Shown here piece by piece: positions 1 through 7,152 of a stretch of 64,000 nt of DNA. The position numbers and the translations under genes are program-made. Below the pieces are notes generated by a model that saw nothing but the letters and a program-made list of their open reading frames with translations, ran no database searches and was not told the origin of the DNA. Source of the DNA: Rhodobacter sp. (GTDB lineage Bacteria > Pseudomonadota > Alphaproteobacteria > Rhodobacterales > Rhodobacteraceae); the NCBI GenBank assembly GCA_020637595.1, contig JACKKE010000003.1, positions 248,001 through 312,000 of the forward strand, read 5' to 3'. The number at the start of each line of letters is the position of its first letter. The stretch's first letter is position 1.

Positions 1-390
1 GCCTATTTCGACAGCGCGACCTCGTTCGCGATGATCCGCGGCGGCAAGATCGCCGCGGCGATCCTTGGCGGGATGGAAGTATCGGAAACCGGCGACCTGG
101 CGAACTGGATGGTGCCGGGCAAGCTGGTCAAGGGCATGGGCGGCGCGATGGATCTGGTGGCCGGCGTCGGCAAGGTGATCGTGGTGATGGATCACACCTC
201 GAAGCACGGTGATTCCAAGGTGCTGAAGGCCTGCACCCTGCCGCTGACCGGCAAGGGCGTGGTCGACCGGATCATTACCAATCTGGGCGTTCTGGATGTC
301 GTCGCGGGCGGGTTGAAGATCGTCGAATGCGCCGAGGGCGTGACCGAAGCGGAACTCCGCGCAGCGACCGAGGCGACGATCGTCGACTGA
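1..390 (+). CDS. scoB: 3-oxoacid CoA-transferase, beta subunit (3' part)
   Basis: The frame is open from the first base and ends with TGA, giving the last 129 residues of a subunit B of succinyl-CoA:3-ketoacid (3-oxoacid) CoA-transferase. The enzyme moves CoA from succinyl-CoA to acetoacetate or a related 3-oxoacid in the cytoplasm. The visible stretch has family hallmarks: FDSATSFAMIRGGKIA, GLANWMVPGKLVKGMGGAMDL-like segment (here GDLANWMVPGK), and the C-terminal CTLPLTGKGVVDRIITNLGV. The catalytic glutamate of this subunit lies upstream, outside the window. The A subunit is presumably just upstream. Other members of the family (3-oxoadipate CoA-transferase PcaJ) cannot be excluded from this fragment. 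Confidence 0.9.
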   Translation, partial: AYFDSATSFAMIRGGKIAAAILGGMEVSETGDLANWMVPGKLVKGMGGAMDLVAGVGKVIVVMDHTSKHGDSKVLKACTLPLTGKGVVDRIITNLGVLDVVAGGLKIVECAEGVTEAELRAATEATIVD

Positions 391-432
391 CGGTGCGATG
401 ACCTTCGGGCACCGGGGGGCGCCGCCCCCCGG
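391..432 (+). terminator. Overlapping hairpins after scoB
   Basis: Directly after the scoB stop, CGGTGC (391-396) can pair with GCACCG (409-414), and a near-perfect GC palindrome (CCGGGGGGCG against CGCCCCCCGG) spans 412-432. The two structures overlap and are mutually exclusive. There is no T-run, so intrinsic termination is uncertain. Confidence 0.35.
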
Positions 433-440
433 CCCCCCCG

Positions 441-495
441 CTCAGGGGACGCACGCGCCCCCTGAGAACCCCCGTGCGTATTTCACGACAAGATG
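441..495 (-). repeat. Modular intergenic repeat, copy 1
   Basis: Hairpin CTCAGGGG (441-448) / CCCCTGAG (459-466) followed by the core GCGTATTTCACGACAAGATG (476-495), which read on the minus strand is CATCTTG-n-AAATACGC. The hairpin-plus-core block is closely repeated at 17600-17662, including the shared stretches GGGGACGCACGCGCCCC and CCCCCGTGCGTATTTCA. Confidence 0.7.
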
Positions 496-514
496 AAGCC
501 GCGAGACGGCCGGG

Positions 515-543
515 TTGACTTCGGCAAGGGGCGCACGCAAGAC
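515..543 (+). promoter_or_regulatory. Putative promoter of first lepB
   Basis: TTGACT (515-520), a 17-base spacer and CAAGAC (538-543), 26 bases before the ATG. The -10 is poor by itself, but the same TTGAC(A/T)-17-CAAGAC arrangement precedes the second lepB copy at 1372-1400 while the spacer bases differ, which suggests a conserved functional element. Confidence 0.45.
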
Positions 544-569
544 AGCGGGGCACCGCGAGGGAGTTGACG

Positions 570-1361
570 ATGGCCGCAGCTGCAGAGAAGAACGATGGCA
601 TCTGGGAAACGGTCAAGACCGTGTTCTGGGCGCTGGTGATCGCCGGCATCTTTCGCACACTGTTCTTCCAGCCGTTCTGGATCCCCTCGGGGTCGATGAA
701 GGACACGTTGCTGATCGGCGACTTCCTGTTCGTCAACAAGATGGCCTATGGCTATTCGCGCCATTCCTGCCCGTTCAGCCTGTGCCCCTTCTCCGGCCGG
801 ATCTTTGGCTCGGAGCCCGAGCGCGGCGATATCGTTGTATTCCGCCATCCGGTGAACGGCGAGGATCTGATCAAGCGCGTGATCGGCCTGCCGGGCGACC
901 GGATCCAGGTGCGGGGCGGCATCCTCTATATCAACGACCAGGAGGTTCCGCAGGAGCCCGATGGCGTCTTTGCCGAGACCTACGAACGTCAGGGGTCGAT
1001 GGGCGGCTATCCGCGGTGTTACAACGCGCCGGTCGGCCAGGGCGGCGTCTGCGAAAAGCCGCGCGCCATCGAGACCCTGCCGAACGGGGTGCGCCACCCG
1101 GTGCTGAACATCGAGGACAACGGCTTTGCCGACAACACGCCGGTGTTCACTGTCCCCGCGGACCATATCTTCGTGATGGGCGACAACCGCGACAACTCGG
1201 TCGATTCGCGCTTTCCGCAGACCGCAGGGGGCGTGGGCTTTGTGCCGATGGAGAACCTCATCGGGCGGGCTGATCGGGTGATCTTCTCGTCGGCGGGCAC
1301 CTCGATGCTGTTCTTCTGGACCTGGCGCGCCGACCGGTTCTTCCACGCGCTGCATGAGTGA
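570..1361 (+). CDS. lepB: Signal peptidase I, copy 1
   Basis: Type I signal peptidase (S26 family) of 263 residues; it cleaves signal peptides from exported proteins at the periplasmic face of the inner membrane. One N-terminal membrane segment (about residues 17-36) is followed by box B with catalytic Ser42 (IPSGSMKDTL), box D with catalytic Lys102 (LIKRVIGLPGDRI) and box E (MGDNRDNSVDSR). A cysteine-containing insert (RHSCPFSLCP, residues 64-73) and a second pair of cysteines near PRCYNAPVGQGGVC are shared with copy 2. I chose ATG 570 because GAGGGAG lies seven bases upstream; a TTG six bases earlier is possible. It heads a row with a second lepB, rnc and a permease. Confidence 0.93.
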   Translation: MAAAAEKNDGIWETVKTVFWALVIAGIFRTLFFQPFWIPSGSMKDTLLIGDFLFVNKMAYGYSRHSCPFSLCPFSGRIFGSEPERGDIVVFRHPVNGEDLIKRVIGLPGDRIQVRGGILYINDQEVPQEPDGVFAETYERQGSMGGYPRCYNAPVGQGGVCEKPRAIETLPNGVRHPVLNIEDNGFADNTPVFTVPADHIFVMGDNRDNSVDSRFPQTAGGVGFVPMENLIGRADRVIFSSAGTSMLFFWTWRADRFFHALHE

Positions 1362-1371
1362 CGCGCGCGGG

Positions 1372-1400
1372 TTGACAGACCCGACCGCGGCGCGCAAGAC
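1372..1400 (+). promoter_or_regulatory. Putative promoter of second lepB
   Basis: TTGACA (1372-1377), a 17-base spacer and CAAGAC (1395-1400), 48 bases before the second lepB ATG. Same layout as the element at 515-543. Confidence 0.45.
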
Positions 1401-1448
1401 GGACCCCGGCGGCCGCGCACGGGGCGGGGCGCGCCCCGGGAATGACGG

Positions 1449-2243
1449 ATGACGACCAGCGCACGGAGCTTTGCCGCGGGCCTGTGGGACACGACCAGGA
1501 CCGTGATCTGGGCGCTGCTGATCGCCGGGGTGTTCCGCACGGTCTTCTACCAGCCGTTCTGGATCCCCTCGGGCAGCATGAAGGAAACGCTGCTGATCGG
1601 CGATTTCCTGTTCGTCAACAAGTTCGCTTATGGCTGGTCGCGCCATTCCTGCCCGCTCAGCCTGTGCCCGATCGAGGGGCGCCTGTTCGGCACGATGCCC
1701 GAGCGCGGCGATATCGTCGTGTTCCGCCATCCGGTCTCGGGCGCCGACTATATCAAGCGGCTGATCGGCCTGCCCGGCGACCGGATCCAGGTGCGCAATG
1801 GCGTGCTCTATCTCAACGGCCAGGTCGTTCCGCGACAGCACGACGGCGCCTTTGCCGAAGCCTTTGAGCGTCAGGGCGCGGCGGCCCAGCTGCCGCGCTG
1901 CGAGAACGCGCCGGTGGCGCCGGGCCTGCAGTGCCTGAAATCGCGGATGATCGAGACCCTGCCCAACGGTGTCTCGTATCCGGTTCTGAACATCACCAAC
2001 GCCAGTCGCGCCGACAACACGCCCGAGTTCATCGTTCCCGAGGGGCATTTCTTCTTCATGGGCGACAACCGCGACAATTCGATCGACTCGCGCTTCCCGC
2101 AAAGCGCGGGCGGTGTCGGGTTCGTGCCCTTTGAAAACCTGATCGGCCGCGCCGACCGGGTGATCTTTTCCTCGGCCGGCTCGTCGATGCTGGCCTTCTG
2201 GACCTGGCGGCCCGACCGCTTCTTTCACGCGCTGCACGACTGA
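1449..2243 (+). CDS. lepB: Signal peptidase I, copy 2
   Basis: A 264-residue paralogue of the preceding gene, alignable over its whole length with the same boxes: N-terminal membrane segment, catalytic Ser43 (IPSGSMKETL), catalytic Lys103 (YIKRLIGLPGDRI) and MGDNRDNSIDSR. The cysteine insert RHSCPLSLCP is kept. Differences cluster in the first 15 residues and in the middle loop (QGAAAQLPRCENAPV), so the two may differ in substrate choice. Both copies keep all catalytic residues, so neither looks decayed. The stop overlaps the rnc start by one base (TGATG), consistent with translational coupling. Tandem lepB is a local duplication; which copy is the housekeeping one cannot be told from sequence. 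Confidence 0.92.
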   Translation: MTTSARSFAAGLWDTTRTVIWALLIAGVFRTVFYQPFWIPSGSMKETLLIGDFLFVNKFAYGWSRHSCPLSLCPIEGRLFGTMPERGDIVVFRHPVSGADYIKRLIGLPGDRIQVRNGVLYLNGQVVPRQHDGAFAEAFERQGAAAQLPRCENAPVAPGLQCLKSRMIETLPNGVSYPVLNITNASRADNTPEFIVPEGHFFFMGDNRDNSIDSRFPQSAGGVGFVPFENLIGRADRVIFSSAGSSMLAFWTWRPDRFFHALHD

Positions 2244-2947
2244 TGGCCCGCACCCCTGATCCGATCCGCCTCTCGGCCGAAATGGCCGGTTTCGCCCAAA
2301 GGCTGGGCCATGACTTTGGCCGGCCCGAACTGCTGATCCGCGCGCTGACCCATGCCTCGGCGGGGTCGGCCTCGCGGCCGCACAACCAGCGGCTGGAGTT
2401 TCTGGGCGACCGGGTGCTGGGGCTGGTGATGTCCGAGGCGCTGTTCGCCGCCGACCGCAAGGCGACCGAGGGCCAGCTGGCGCCGCGTTTCAATGCGCTG
2501 GTGCGCAAGGAAACCTGCGCCGATGTCGCGCGTCAGATCGAGCTGGGCGCGGTGCTGCGGTTGGGCCGGTCCGAGATGCTGTCGGGCGGGCGGCGCAAGG
2601 AGGCATTGCTGGGCGACGCGATGGAGGCGGTGCTGGCCGCGGTCTATCTCGATGGCGGGCTGGAGGCGGTGCGGCGGGTGATCCTGGCGCTGTGGGCGGA
2701 TCGCATCGACACGGTCGAGGACGATGCGCGCGACCCCAAGACCGCGCTGCAGGAATGGGCCCAGGGCCGGGGCGAGGCCCCGCCGACCTATGTCGAGATC
2801 GCCCGCGAGGGCCCGCCGCATGCGCCGGTCTTTACCATCGAGGTGCGCCTTGAGGGCGGCCAGCGCGAAACCGCGCGCGCCGGGTCGAAACGGGCCGCCG
2901 AACAGGCTGCGGCGCAGGCGCTGCTGACCCGGATCAGCGCATCGTGA
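2243..2947 (+). CDS. rnc: Ribonuclease III
   Basis: Double-strand-specific endoribonuclease of 234 residues that processes rRNA precursors and structured mRNAs in the cytoplasm. The RNase III signature NQRLEFLGDRVLGL is at residues 49-62, the second acidic motif ALLGDAMEAVLAAVYLDGG follows around residue 115, and the C-terminal double-stranded RNA-binding domain starts near DPKTALQEWAQGRG (about residue 160) and ends with KRAAEQAAAQALL. Length is normal. ATG overlaps the lepB stop by one base, and its own stop overlaps the GTG of the next gene by four bases, so lepB-rnc-permease are probably co-transcribed, as lepB-rnc-era commonly are. Confidence 0.97.
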   Translation: MARTPDPIRLSAEMAGFAQRLGHDFGRPELLIRALTHASAGSASRPHNQRLEFLGDRVLGLVMSEALFAADRKATEGQLAPRFNALVRKETCADVARQIELGAVLRLGRSEMLSGGRRKEALLGDAMEAVLAAVYLDGGLEAVRRVILALWADRIDTVEDDARDPKTALQEWAQGRGEAPPTYVEIAREGPPHAPVFTIEVRLEGGQRETARAGSKRAAEQAAAQALLTRISAS

Positions 2948-3801
2948 GCACCAACCGCAAGGGCGCGACCTTCATGGTGCTGGCGATGGCGGCCTTTGCC
3001 TGCGAGGACGCGCTGGTCAAGGCCGCGACGCAGCAGGTCGCCCCGGCGACGGTGATGATGGGGTTCGGCCTGCTGGGCATGGCGATCTTCGCGGTCATGG
3101 CCTGGCTGCGCCGCGAAACCGCCTTCCCGGCAGGCGGGTTGACGCGCGGGCTGATGATCCGCTCGGCCATCGAACTCTGCGGACGGCTGTTCTATTCGCT
3201 GGCACTGGCCTTTGCCGATCTCGGCGCGACCTCGGCCATCCTGCAGGCCACGCCGCTGGTGGTCGTGGGCGGCGCGGTCTGGGTGTTTGGCGAGCGTGTC
3301 GGCTGGCGGCGCTGGGTGGCGATCGGCATCGGGTTCGTGGGCGTGCTGCTGGTGCTGCGCCCCTCGGGCGAGGGGCTGGACATGGCGGCGCTGTTTGCTG
3401 TGCTGGGGATGCTGGGCTTTGCCGGGCGTGACCTGGCGACCCGCGCGGCGCCCCTGACGGTGACCAACGCGCAGCTGGGTGTGCTGGGCATGAGCGTGCT
3501 GGCGCTGGCCGGGTTGGTGGTGCAACTGGCCACCTGGTCGCCGTTGGCGCTGCCCGGCCCCGACGCGGCGCTGCGCATCCTGGGCGCGGCGGTGTTCGGC
3601 GTCGCCGCCTACAGCGCGCTGACCGTGGCGATGCGCGCGGGCGAGGTCTCGGTCGTCACGCCGTTTCGCTATACCCGCCTGGTCTTCGCGCTGGTCCTCG
3701 CCGTGCTGGTGTTCGGCGAGCGCCCGGACCTGCCGATGCTGCTGGGGTCTGCGTTGATCGTGGGATCGGGCCTCTTTACCCTGGCGCGCAGCCGCCGCTG
3801 A
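2944..3801 (+). CDS. EamA/DMT family permease
   Basis: A 285-residue inner-membrane protein of the drug/metabolite transporter superfamily. About ten hydrophobic segments can be counted, arranged as two EamA repeats; a typical repeat end is seen at GVAAYSALTVAMRAGEVSVVTPFRYTRLVF. Substrate unknown; relatives export amino acids, metabolites or drugs. It starts at GTG in a four-base overlap (GTGA) with the rnc stop, which decides the start. Its place between rnc and era suggests only co-expression, not function. Confidence 0.88.
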   Translation: MSTNRKGATFMVLAMAAFACEDALVKAATQQVAPATVMMGFGLLGMAIFAVMAWLRRETAFPAGGLTRGLMIRSAIELCGRLFYSLALAFADLGATSAILQATPLVVVGGAVWVFGERVGWRRWVAIGIGFVGVLLVLRPSGEGLDMAALFAVLGMLGFAGRDLATRAAPLTVTNAQLGVLGMSVLALAGLVVQLATWSPLALPGPDAALRILGAAVFGVAAYSALTVAMRAGEVSVVTPFRYTRLVFALVLAVLVFGERPDLPMLLGSALIVGSGLFTLARSRR

Positions 3802-3866
3802 CCCCCGCTATGGCGCCCGCCGCCCTTATGGTATAAGGCCCGCGCAGCGCATCCAGAGGACCATCC

Positions 3867-4778
3867 ATGACCACACGCGCCGGTTTCGTCGCCCTGATCG
3901 GAGAGCCCAACGCGGGCAAATCCACGCTGCTCAATCGCATGGTCGGGGCCAAGGTCTCGATCGTCACGCACAAGGTGCAGACGACCCGCGCGCGCATCCG
4001 CGGCATCGCCATGCATGAGGACGCGCAGATCGTCTTCGTCGACACCCCCGGCCTGTTTCGCCCGCGCCGCCGGCTGGACCGGGCGATGGTCGCGGCGGCC
4101 TGGGGGGGCGCGGCGGATGCCGATATCGTGGTGCTGCTGATCGAGGCGCATCGCGGGATGACCGACGGGGTGCGCGCGATCCTTGATGCGTTGAAAGAGC
4201 GCGCGACGCCCAAGCAGACCGTGGCGCTGGCGATCAACAAGATCGACAAGCTGAAGGCCGAAACCCTGCTGGCCCTGACCCAGGAGATGAACGCGGTCTA
4301 TCCCTTTGCCCGCACCTTCCTGATTTCCGCCGAGCGCGGCTATGGCTGCGACGACCTCAAGGCCTGGCTGGCCGAAACCCTGCCCGACAGCCCCTGGCTC
4401 TATCCCGAGGACCAGATCGCCGACCTGCCGCTGCGGATGATCGCCGCCGAGATCACCCGCGAGAAATGCACCCTGCGTCTGCACCAGGAACTGCCCTATG
4501 AGCTGACGGTGGAAACCGAGCAGTGGCAGGACCGCGAAGATGGCTCGACCCGCATCGACCAAGTGATCTATGTCGCGCGCGAGGGCCACAAGGGCATCGT
4601 TCTGGGCCACAAGGGCGAGACGGTGAAGGCGATCAGCCAGGCCGCGCGCGCCGAGATCGGCGAATTCCTGGGCCGCACCGTGCATCTGTTCCTGACCGTC
4701 CGCGTGCGCCAGAACTGGCTGGAAGAGCGCGAACGCTATGACGAGATGGGCCTCGACTTCCGCGACGGGAACAGCTGA
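3867..4778 (+). CDS. era: GTPase Era
   Basis: Essential ribosome-assembly GTPase (303 residues) that binds the 3' end of 16S rRNA. The G1 loop GEPNAGKS is at residues 12-19, G3 is DTPGLFRPRR, G4 is NKID (about residue 125) and G5 is SAERG. The C-terminal KH domain is marked by GHKGIVLGHKGETVKAI. Length is normal. A short inverted repeat, CCTTAT-GGT-ATAAGG (3824-3838), lies 30 bases upstream, so Era may have its own regulation besides read-through from rnc. DUF1491 follows after 20 bases. Confidence 0.97.
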   Translation: MTTRAGFVALIGEPNAGKSTLLNRMVGAKVSIVTHKVQTTRARIRGIAMHEDAQIVFVDTPGLFRPRRRLDRAMVAAAWGGAADADIVVLLIEAHRGMTDGVRAILDALKERATPKQTVALAINKIDKLKAETLLALTQEMNAVYPFARTFLISAERGYGCDDLKAWLAETLPDSPWLYPEDQIADLPLRMIAAEITREKCTLRLHQELPYELTVETEQWQDREDGSTRIDQVIYVAREGHKGIVLGHKGETVKAISQAARAEIGEFLGRTVHLFLTVRVRQNWLEERERYDEMGLDFRDGNS

Positions 4779-4798
4779 GGCCCCGCGAGAGTCTGCCG

Positions 4799-5134
4799 AT
4801 GTCGCCCCGCCTGACCGCCGATTTCTGGGTCCATGCGTATCTCGCCCGGTTGCGGCTGGTCGAGATCCCGGCCTTTGTCGTCGCGCGCGGCGATGCGACC
4901 GCGGGCGCAGTGCTGATCAAGCAAGCGCCCCTCGACGGCACCGCCAGCCTGCACCAGCGCCGGTTCGACCTGATGGCCGACACCCGCCGCTGGGAAGAGG
5001 TCGCGCGCGGGCCCGAGGGCGAAATCGACGCCCGCATCGCCCGCGAGCGCGCCCGCGACCCGGATCTGTGGGTGATCGAGGTCGAGGACCGCGCCGGACG
5101 CACCCTGCTGGACGAACCCGGGCTGGACGGCTGA
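4799..5134 (+). CDS. DUF1491 family protein
   Basis: A 111-residue soluble protein that I recognise as DUF1491, found in alphaproteobacteria and usually located beside era and recO. Visible features are an N-terminal MSPRLTADFWVHAYLARLRL, a short beta-rich middle (GAVLIKQAPLDGTASLHQRR) and an acidic C-terminal part (DPDLWVIEVEDRAGRTLLDE). Function unknown. It lies 20 bases after era and is probably co-transcribed. recO, often next in related genomes, is not present here. Confidence 0.85.
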   Translation: MSPRLTADFWVHAYLARLRLVEIPAFVVARGDATAGAVLIKQAPLDGTASLHQRRFDLMADTRRWEEVARGPEGEIDARIARERARDPDLWVIEVEDRAGRTLLDEPGLDG

Positions 5135-5169
5135 CCCCCGGCCGGAACGCTGGAGGCCGGCGTCGGCAT

Positions 5170-5188
5170 GCGTATTTGCAGCAAGGTG
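5170..5188 (-). repeat. Intergenic repeat core, copy 2
   Basis: GCGTATTTGCAGCAAGGTG; on the minus strand CACCTTG-n-AAATACGC. It has one change from the usual CATCTTG and no flanking hairpin of the usual kind. It lies 90 bases before prmA. Confidence 0.5.
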
Positions 5189-5277
5189 AAAGGGCGGGCG
5201 GAGGGCGCCTGGGGCTGCGATCTCTTGCTCTCGGGCGCGGCGCGCGTTAGGCGGTCTGAAAGCAACCGGAGGCCGCC

Positions 5278-6147
5278 ATGCCCACCTTTACCGCGCTGAC
5301 CACCCTGCCCGACGAAGCCCGCGCCGAGGCGCTGGGCGAGGCGCTGGAAGATCTGGACCCGGCGCCGGTCGGCGTCGGCGTGTTCGAGTTGGAAGACGGC
5401 TCGGGCCTGTGGGAGGTCGGCGCCTATTTCACCGAAAGCCCCGATGACATCGCCCTGACGCTGATCGCAGCGGCGTTCGGCGCGGCGGAATTCGCGGTGT
5501 CCGAGCTGCCCGAGATCGACTGGGTCGCCCATGTCCGGCGCGAGTTGAAGCCGGTCGAGGCGGGGCGGTTCTTTGTCTATGGTAGCCATGACGCGGACAA
5601 GGTGCCCGCGGGGCGCATCCCGCTGCTGATCGAGGCGGCGATGGCTTTTGGCACCGGGCATCACGGCACCACGCTGGGCTGCCTGAAGGCGCTCGACCGG
5701 TTGGCGACGCAGGGCTTCGTCGGTAAGAACGTGATTGACGTCGGCTGCGGCACCGCCGTTCTGGCAATGGCCGCGGCGCGGATCTGGCCCGACACGGTGC
5801 TGGCGACCGACATCGACGCTGTCGCCGTCGAGGTGGCCGAGGCGAATGTCGACGCGAACGGGCTGCAAGGCCGTGTCGACTGTCTGGAGGCGGTGGGCTT
5901 CGACCACCCCGAGATCGCCAGGCGCGCGCCCTATGATCTGGTGTTTGCCAATATCCTGAAAGGGCCGTTGATCCAGATCGCCCCCGACATGGCAAAGCAC
6001 ACCGTGGCGGGCAGCCTGGCGATCCTGTCGGGGCTCTTGACCACCCAGGCCGAGGATGTGCTGACCGCCTATCGCGCGGCGGGTTTCGAGCTGGTCCAGC
6101 GCGACGATATCGGCGAATGGTCGACACTGGTGCTGCGCCGCGCCTGA
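5278..6147 (+). CDS. prmA: Ribosomal protein L11 methyltransferase
   Basis: SAM-dependent methyltransferase of 289 residues that trimethylates ribosomal protein L11. The N-terminal substrate-recognition domain (to about residue 110) ends in the family linker; the signature AMAFGTGHHGTTLGCLKAL follows, then motif I (NVIDVGCGTAVLAMAAARI) and the NPPY-like motif replaced by the PrmA form FANILKGPL. The C-terminal strand VQRDDIGEWSTLVLRR is typical. The ATG is preceded by CGGAGG at a good distance. It appears to be monocistronic. Confidence 0.95.
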   Translation: MPTFTALTTLPDEARAEALGEALEDLDPAPVGVGVFELEDGSGLWEVGAYFTESPDDIALTLIAAAFGAAEFAVSELPEIDWVAHVRRELKPVEAGRFFVYGSHDADKVPAGRIPLLIEAAMAFGTGHHGTTLGCLKALDRLATQGFVGKNVIDVGCGTAVLAMAAARIWPDTVLATDIDAVAVEVAEANVDANGLQGRVDCLEAVGFDHPEIARRAPYDLVFANILKGPLIQIAPDMAKHTVAGSLAILSGLLTTQAEDVLTAYRAAGFELVQRDDIGEWSTLVLRRA

Positions 6148-6208
6148 ATTTTGCCCGAATTCACTGTCAGGGTCTGCGCAAGAGATTGCGCGCCGACGAG
6201 TGACGACC

Positions 6209-6529
6209 ATGCAAAGCCCTGATTTTCTGCGCCGGATGGAGACGGTTCTGGCGTCACGGGTCGAAGAAAAGAAACGCGAGGATGCGCCGGCCGCCCTGAC
6301 GGCGCTGCGTGCCGCGGGTGCGGTGCCCTTTGCGATGGCCTTCTTCTTCTTCCTCAAGGCTGTGGCCCTGGCCGGGTCCGGTGGCCATTCCTTTGCCGCA
6401 CCACTGACTGACGAGGCCGGGGTCGCCGCGCATCTCCATCACTGGTTTGCCGGTGCCGATCCGGTCACCCGCACCATCGCCGTGGCGATTCGCCCCGACA
6501 TGAGGCTGGCGATCCTCGCCACGCTCTGA
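6209..6529 (+). CDS. Hypothetical protein with one membrane segment
   Basis: I do not recognise this 106-residue protein. The N-terminal 25 residues are charged (RRMETVLASRVEEKKRED); one hydrophobic stretch follows (AGAVPFAMAFFFFLKAVALAG, about residues 36-56), and the rest is moderately polar with a LHHWFAGADPVTRTIAVAIRP segment. This suggests a bitopic inner-membrane protein. ATG 6209 was chosen; a GTG nine bases upstream (6200) is the alternative, and neither has a strong ribosome binding site. A convincing terminator follows, and the gene on the far side is convergent. Confidence 0.55.
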   Translation: MQSPDFLRRMETVLASRVEEKKREDAPAALTALRAAGAVPFAMAFFFFLKAVALAGSGGHSFAAPLTDEAGVAAHLHHWFAGADPVTRTIAVAIRPDMRLAILATL

Positions 6530-6556
6530 GCGCCCGTCCGCCCTTCGGAAACGAAC

Positions 6557-6586
6557 AACGCCGCCTCGGACTTCCGGGCGGCGTTT
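6557..6586. terminator. Bidirectional terminator between convergent genes
   Basis: Perfect nine-base stem AACGCCGCC (6557-6565) / GGCGGCGTT (6577-6585) with an 11-base loop. It is flanked by T on the plus side and, through AA, by T on the minus side. It sits between the hypothetical gene and the DUF1127 gene, which converge. Confidence 0.7.
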
Positions 6587-6609
6587 CGGTTCGCGTCTGG
6601 CGGGACGGA

Positions 6610-6819
6610 TCAGTTCAACGTCGAGACGATCCGCTCGATGTCGCCGCGGCAAAGACCGATATCGTCCAACTCACGGTCCGAGAGTTTCGACAACTCGTTC
6701 CGGGTGGTGCGCTGATCGTTCCACGCGATCAGGCGCGCGAAGAAGTCACCGAACGAGAAGCCGAACGAGCGGCCGAACACACCGTCAGCGACCGGGCGGG
6801 ACTGGGCAAAAAAGGCCAT
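6610..6819 (-). CDS. DUF1127 small protein
   Basis: A 69-residue protein ending in the DUF1127 (YjiS-like) motif: LIAWNDQRTTRNELSKLSDRELDDIGLCRGDIERIV. ATG 6819 is chosen because AGGAG lies seven bases upstream. DUF1127 proteins of Rhodobacter (for example CcaF1) bind RNA and affect RNA turnover and stress responses; this is family knowledge, not shown here. Unlike many relatives the N-terminal half is not strongly arginine-rich (MAFFAQSRPVADGVFGRSFG). Upstream, an inverted repeat GTGACG (6863-6868) / CGTCAC (6877-6882) could be an operator. Confidence 0.85.
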   Translation of the reverse strand: MAFFAQSRPVADGVFGRSFGFSFGDFFARLIAWNDQRTTRNELSKLSDRELDDIGLCRGDIERIVSTLN

Positions 6820-7152
6820 CTCAGGCTCCTGTCGTTTCAAAACTGCCCAAGGGTTGGGCTTTGTGACGCTCAGATACGTCACTGCATGTGCAACGAGAAG
6901 ACGGAGAAAATGCATTCCCGCCATGCAGCATCTTCATGCCTGCAGCGGAACGCGCAAAGACCCCCTTCAGGCGGGGGCGGACCGGATGCGACCAGTTTAC
7001 GGCCGTTTGCGTCGGACACAAGCCCGGATCTGGCGAGGAGTCCCCGACGAGGGGCGGAAAAACGCTTTGCTCTGGCCAATGTTCACTTTTCGTGCTAGCC
7101 AGATCGCAAGGCCGGGCAAAGGGCCAGACGCGACAACGGGCAGGATGGGCGC
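6820..7152. other. Divergent intergenic region DUF1127 / ruvC
   Basis: 333 bases without a convincing gene. It contains the inverted repeat GTGACG-n8-CGTCAC (6863-6882), a C5/G5 hairpin near 6961-6975 and a degenerate LexA-like box near 7081. No -10/-35 pair could be assigned with confidence. Open frames exist in this stretch but lack ribosome binding sites and family features. Confidence 0.5.
7081..7095 (+). promoter_or_regulatory. Imperfect LexA-like box upstream of ruvC
   Basis: GTTC-n7-GTGC, one base off the alphaproteobacterial LexA box GTTC-n7-GTTC, located 58 bases before the ruvC start. ruvCAB genes are SOS-inducible in many bacteria, so the position is plausible; the match alone is weak. 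Confidence 0.25.

Noticed and set aside
483..2237. Long open frame on the minus strand opposite the two lepB genes
   Set aside because: It is antisense to two clear genes, has no ribosome binding site and no family features; high GC gives long shadow frames.
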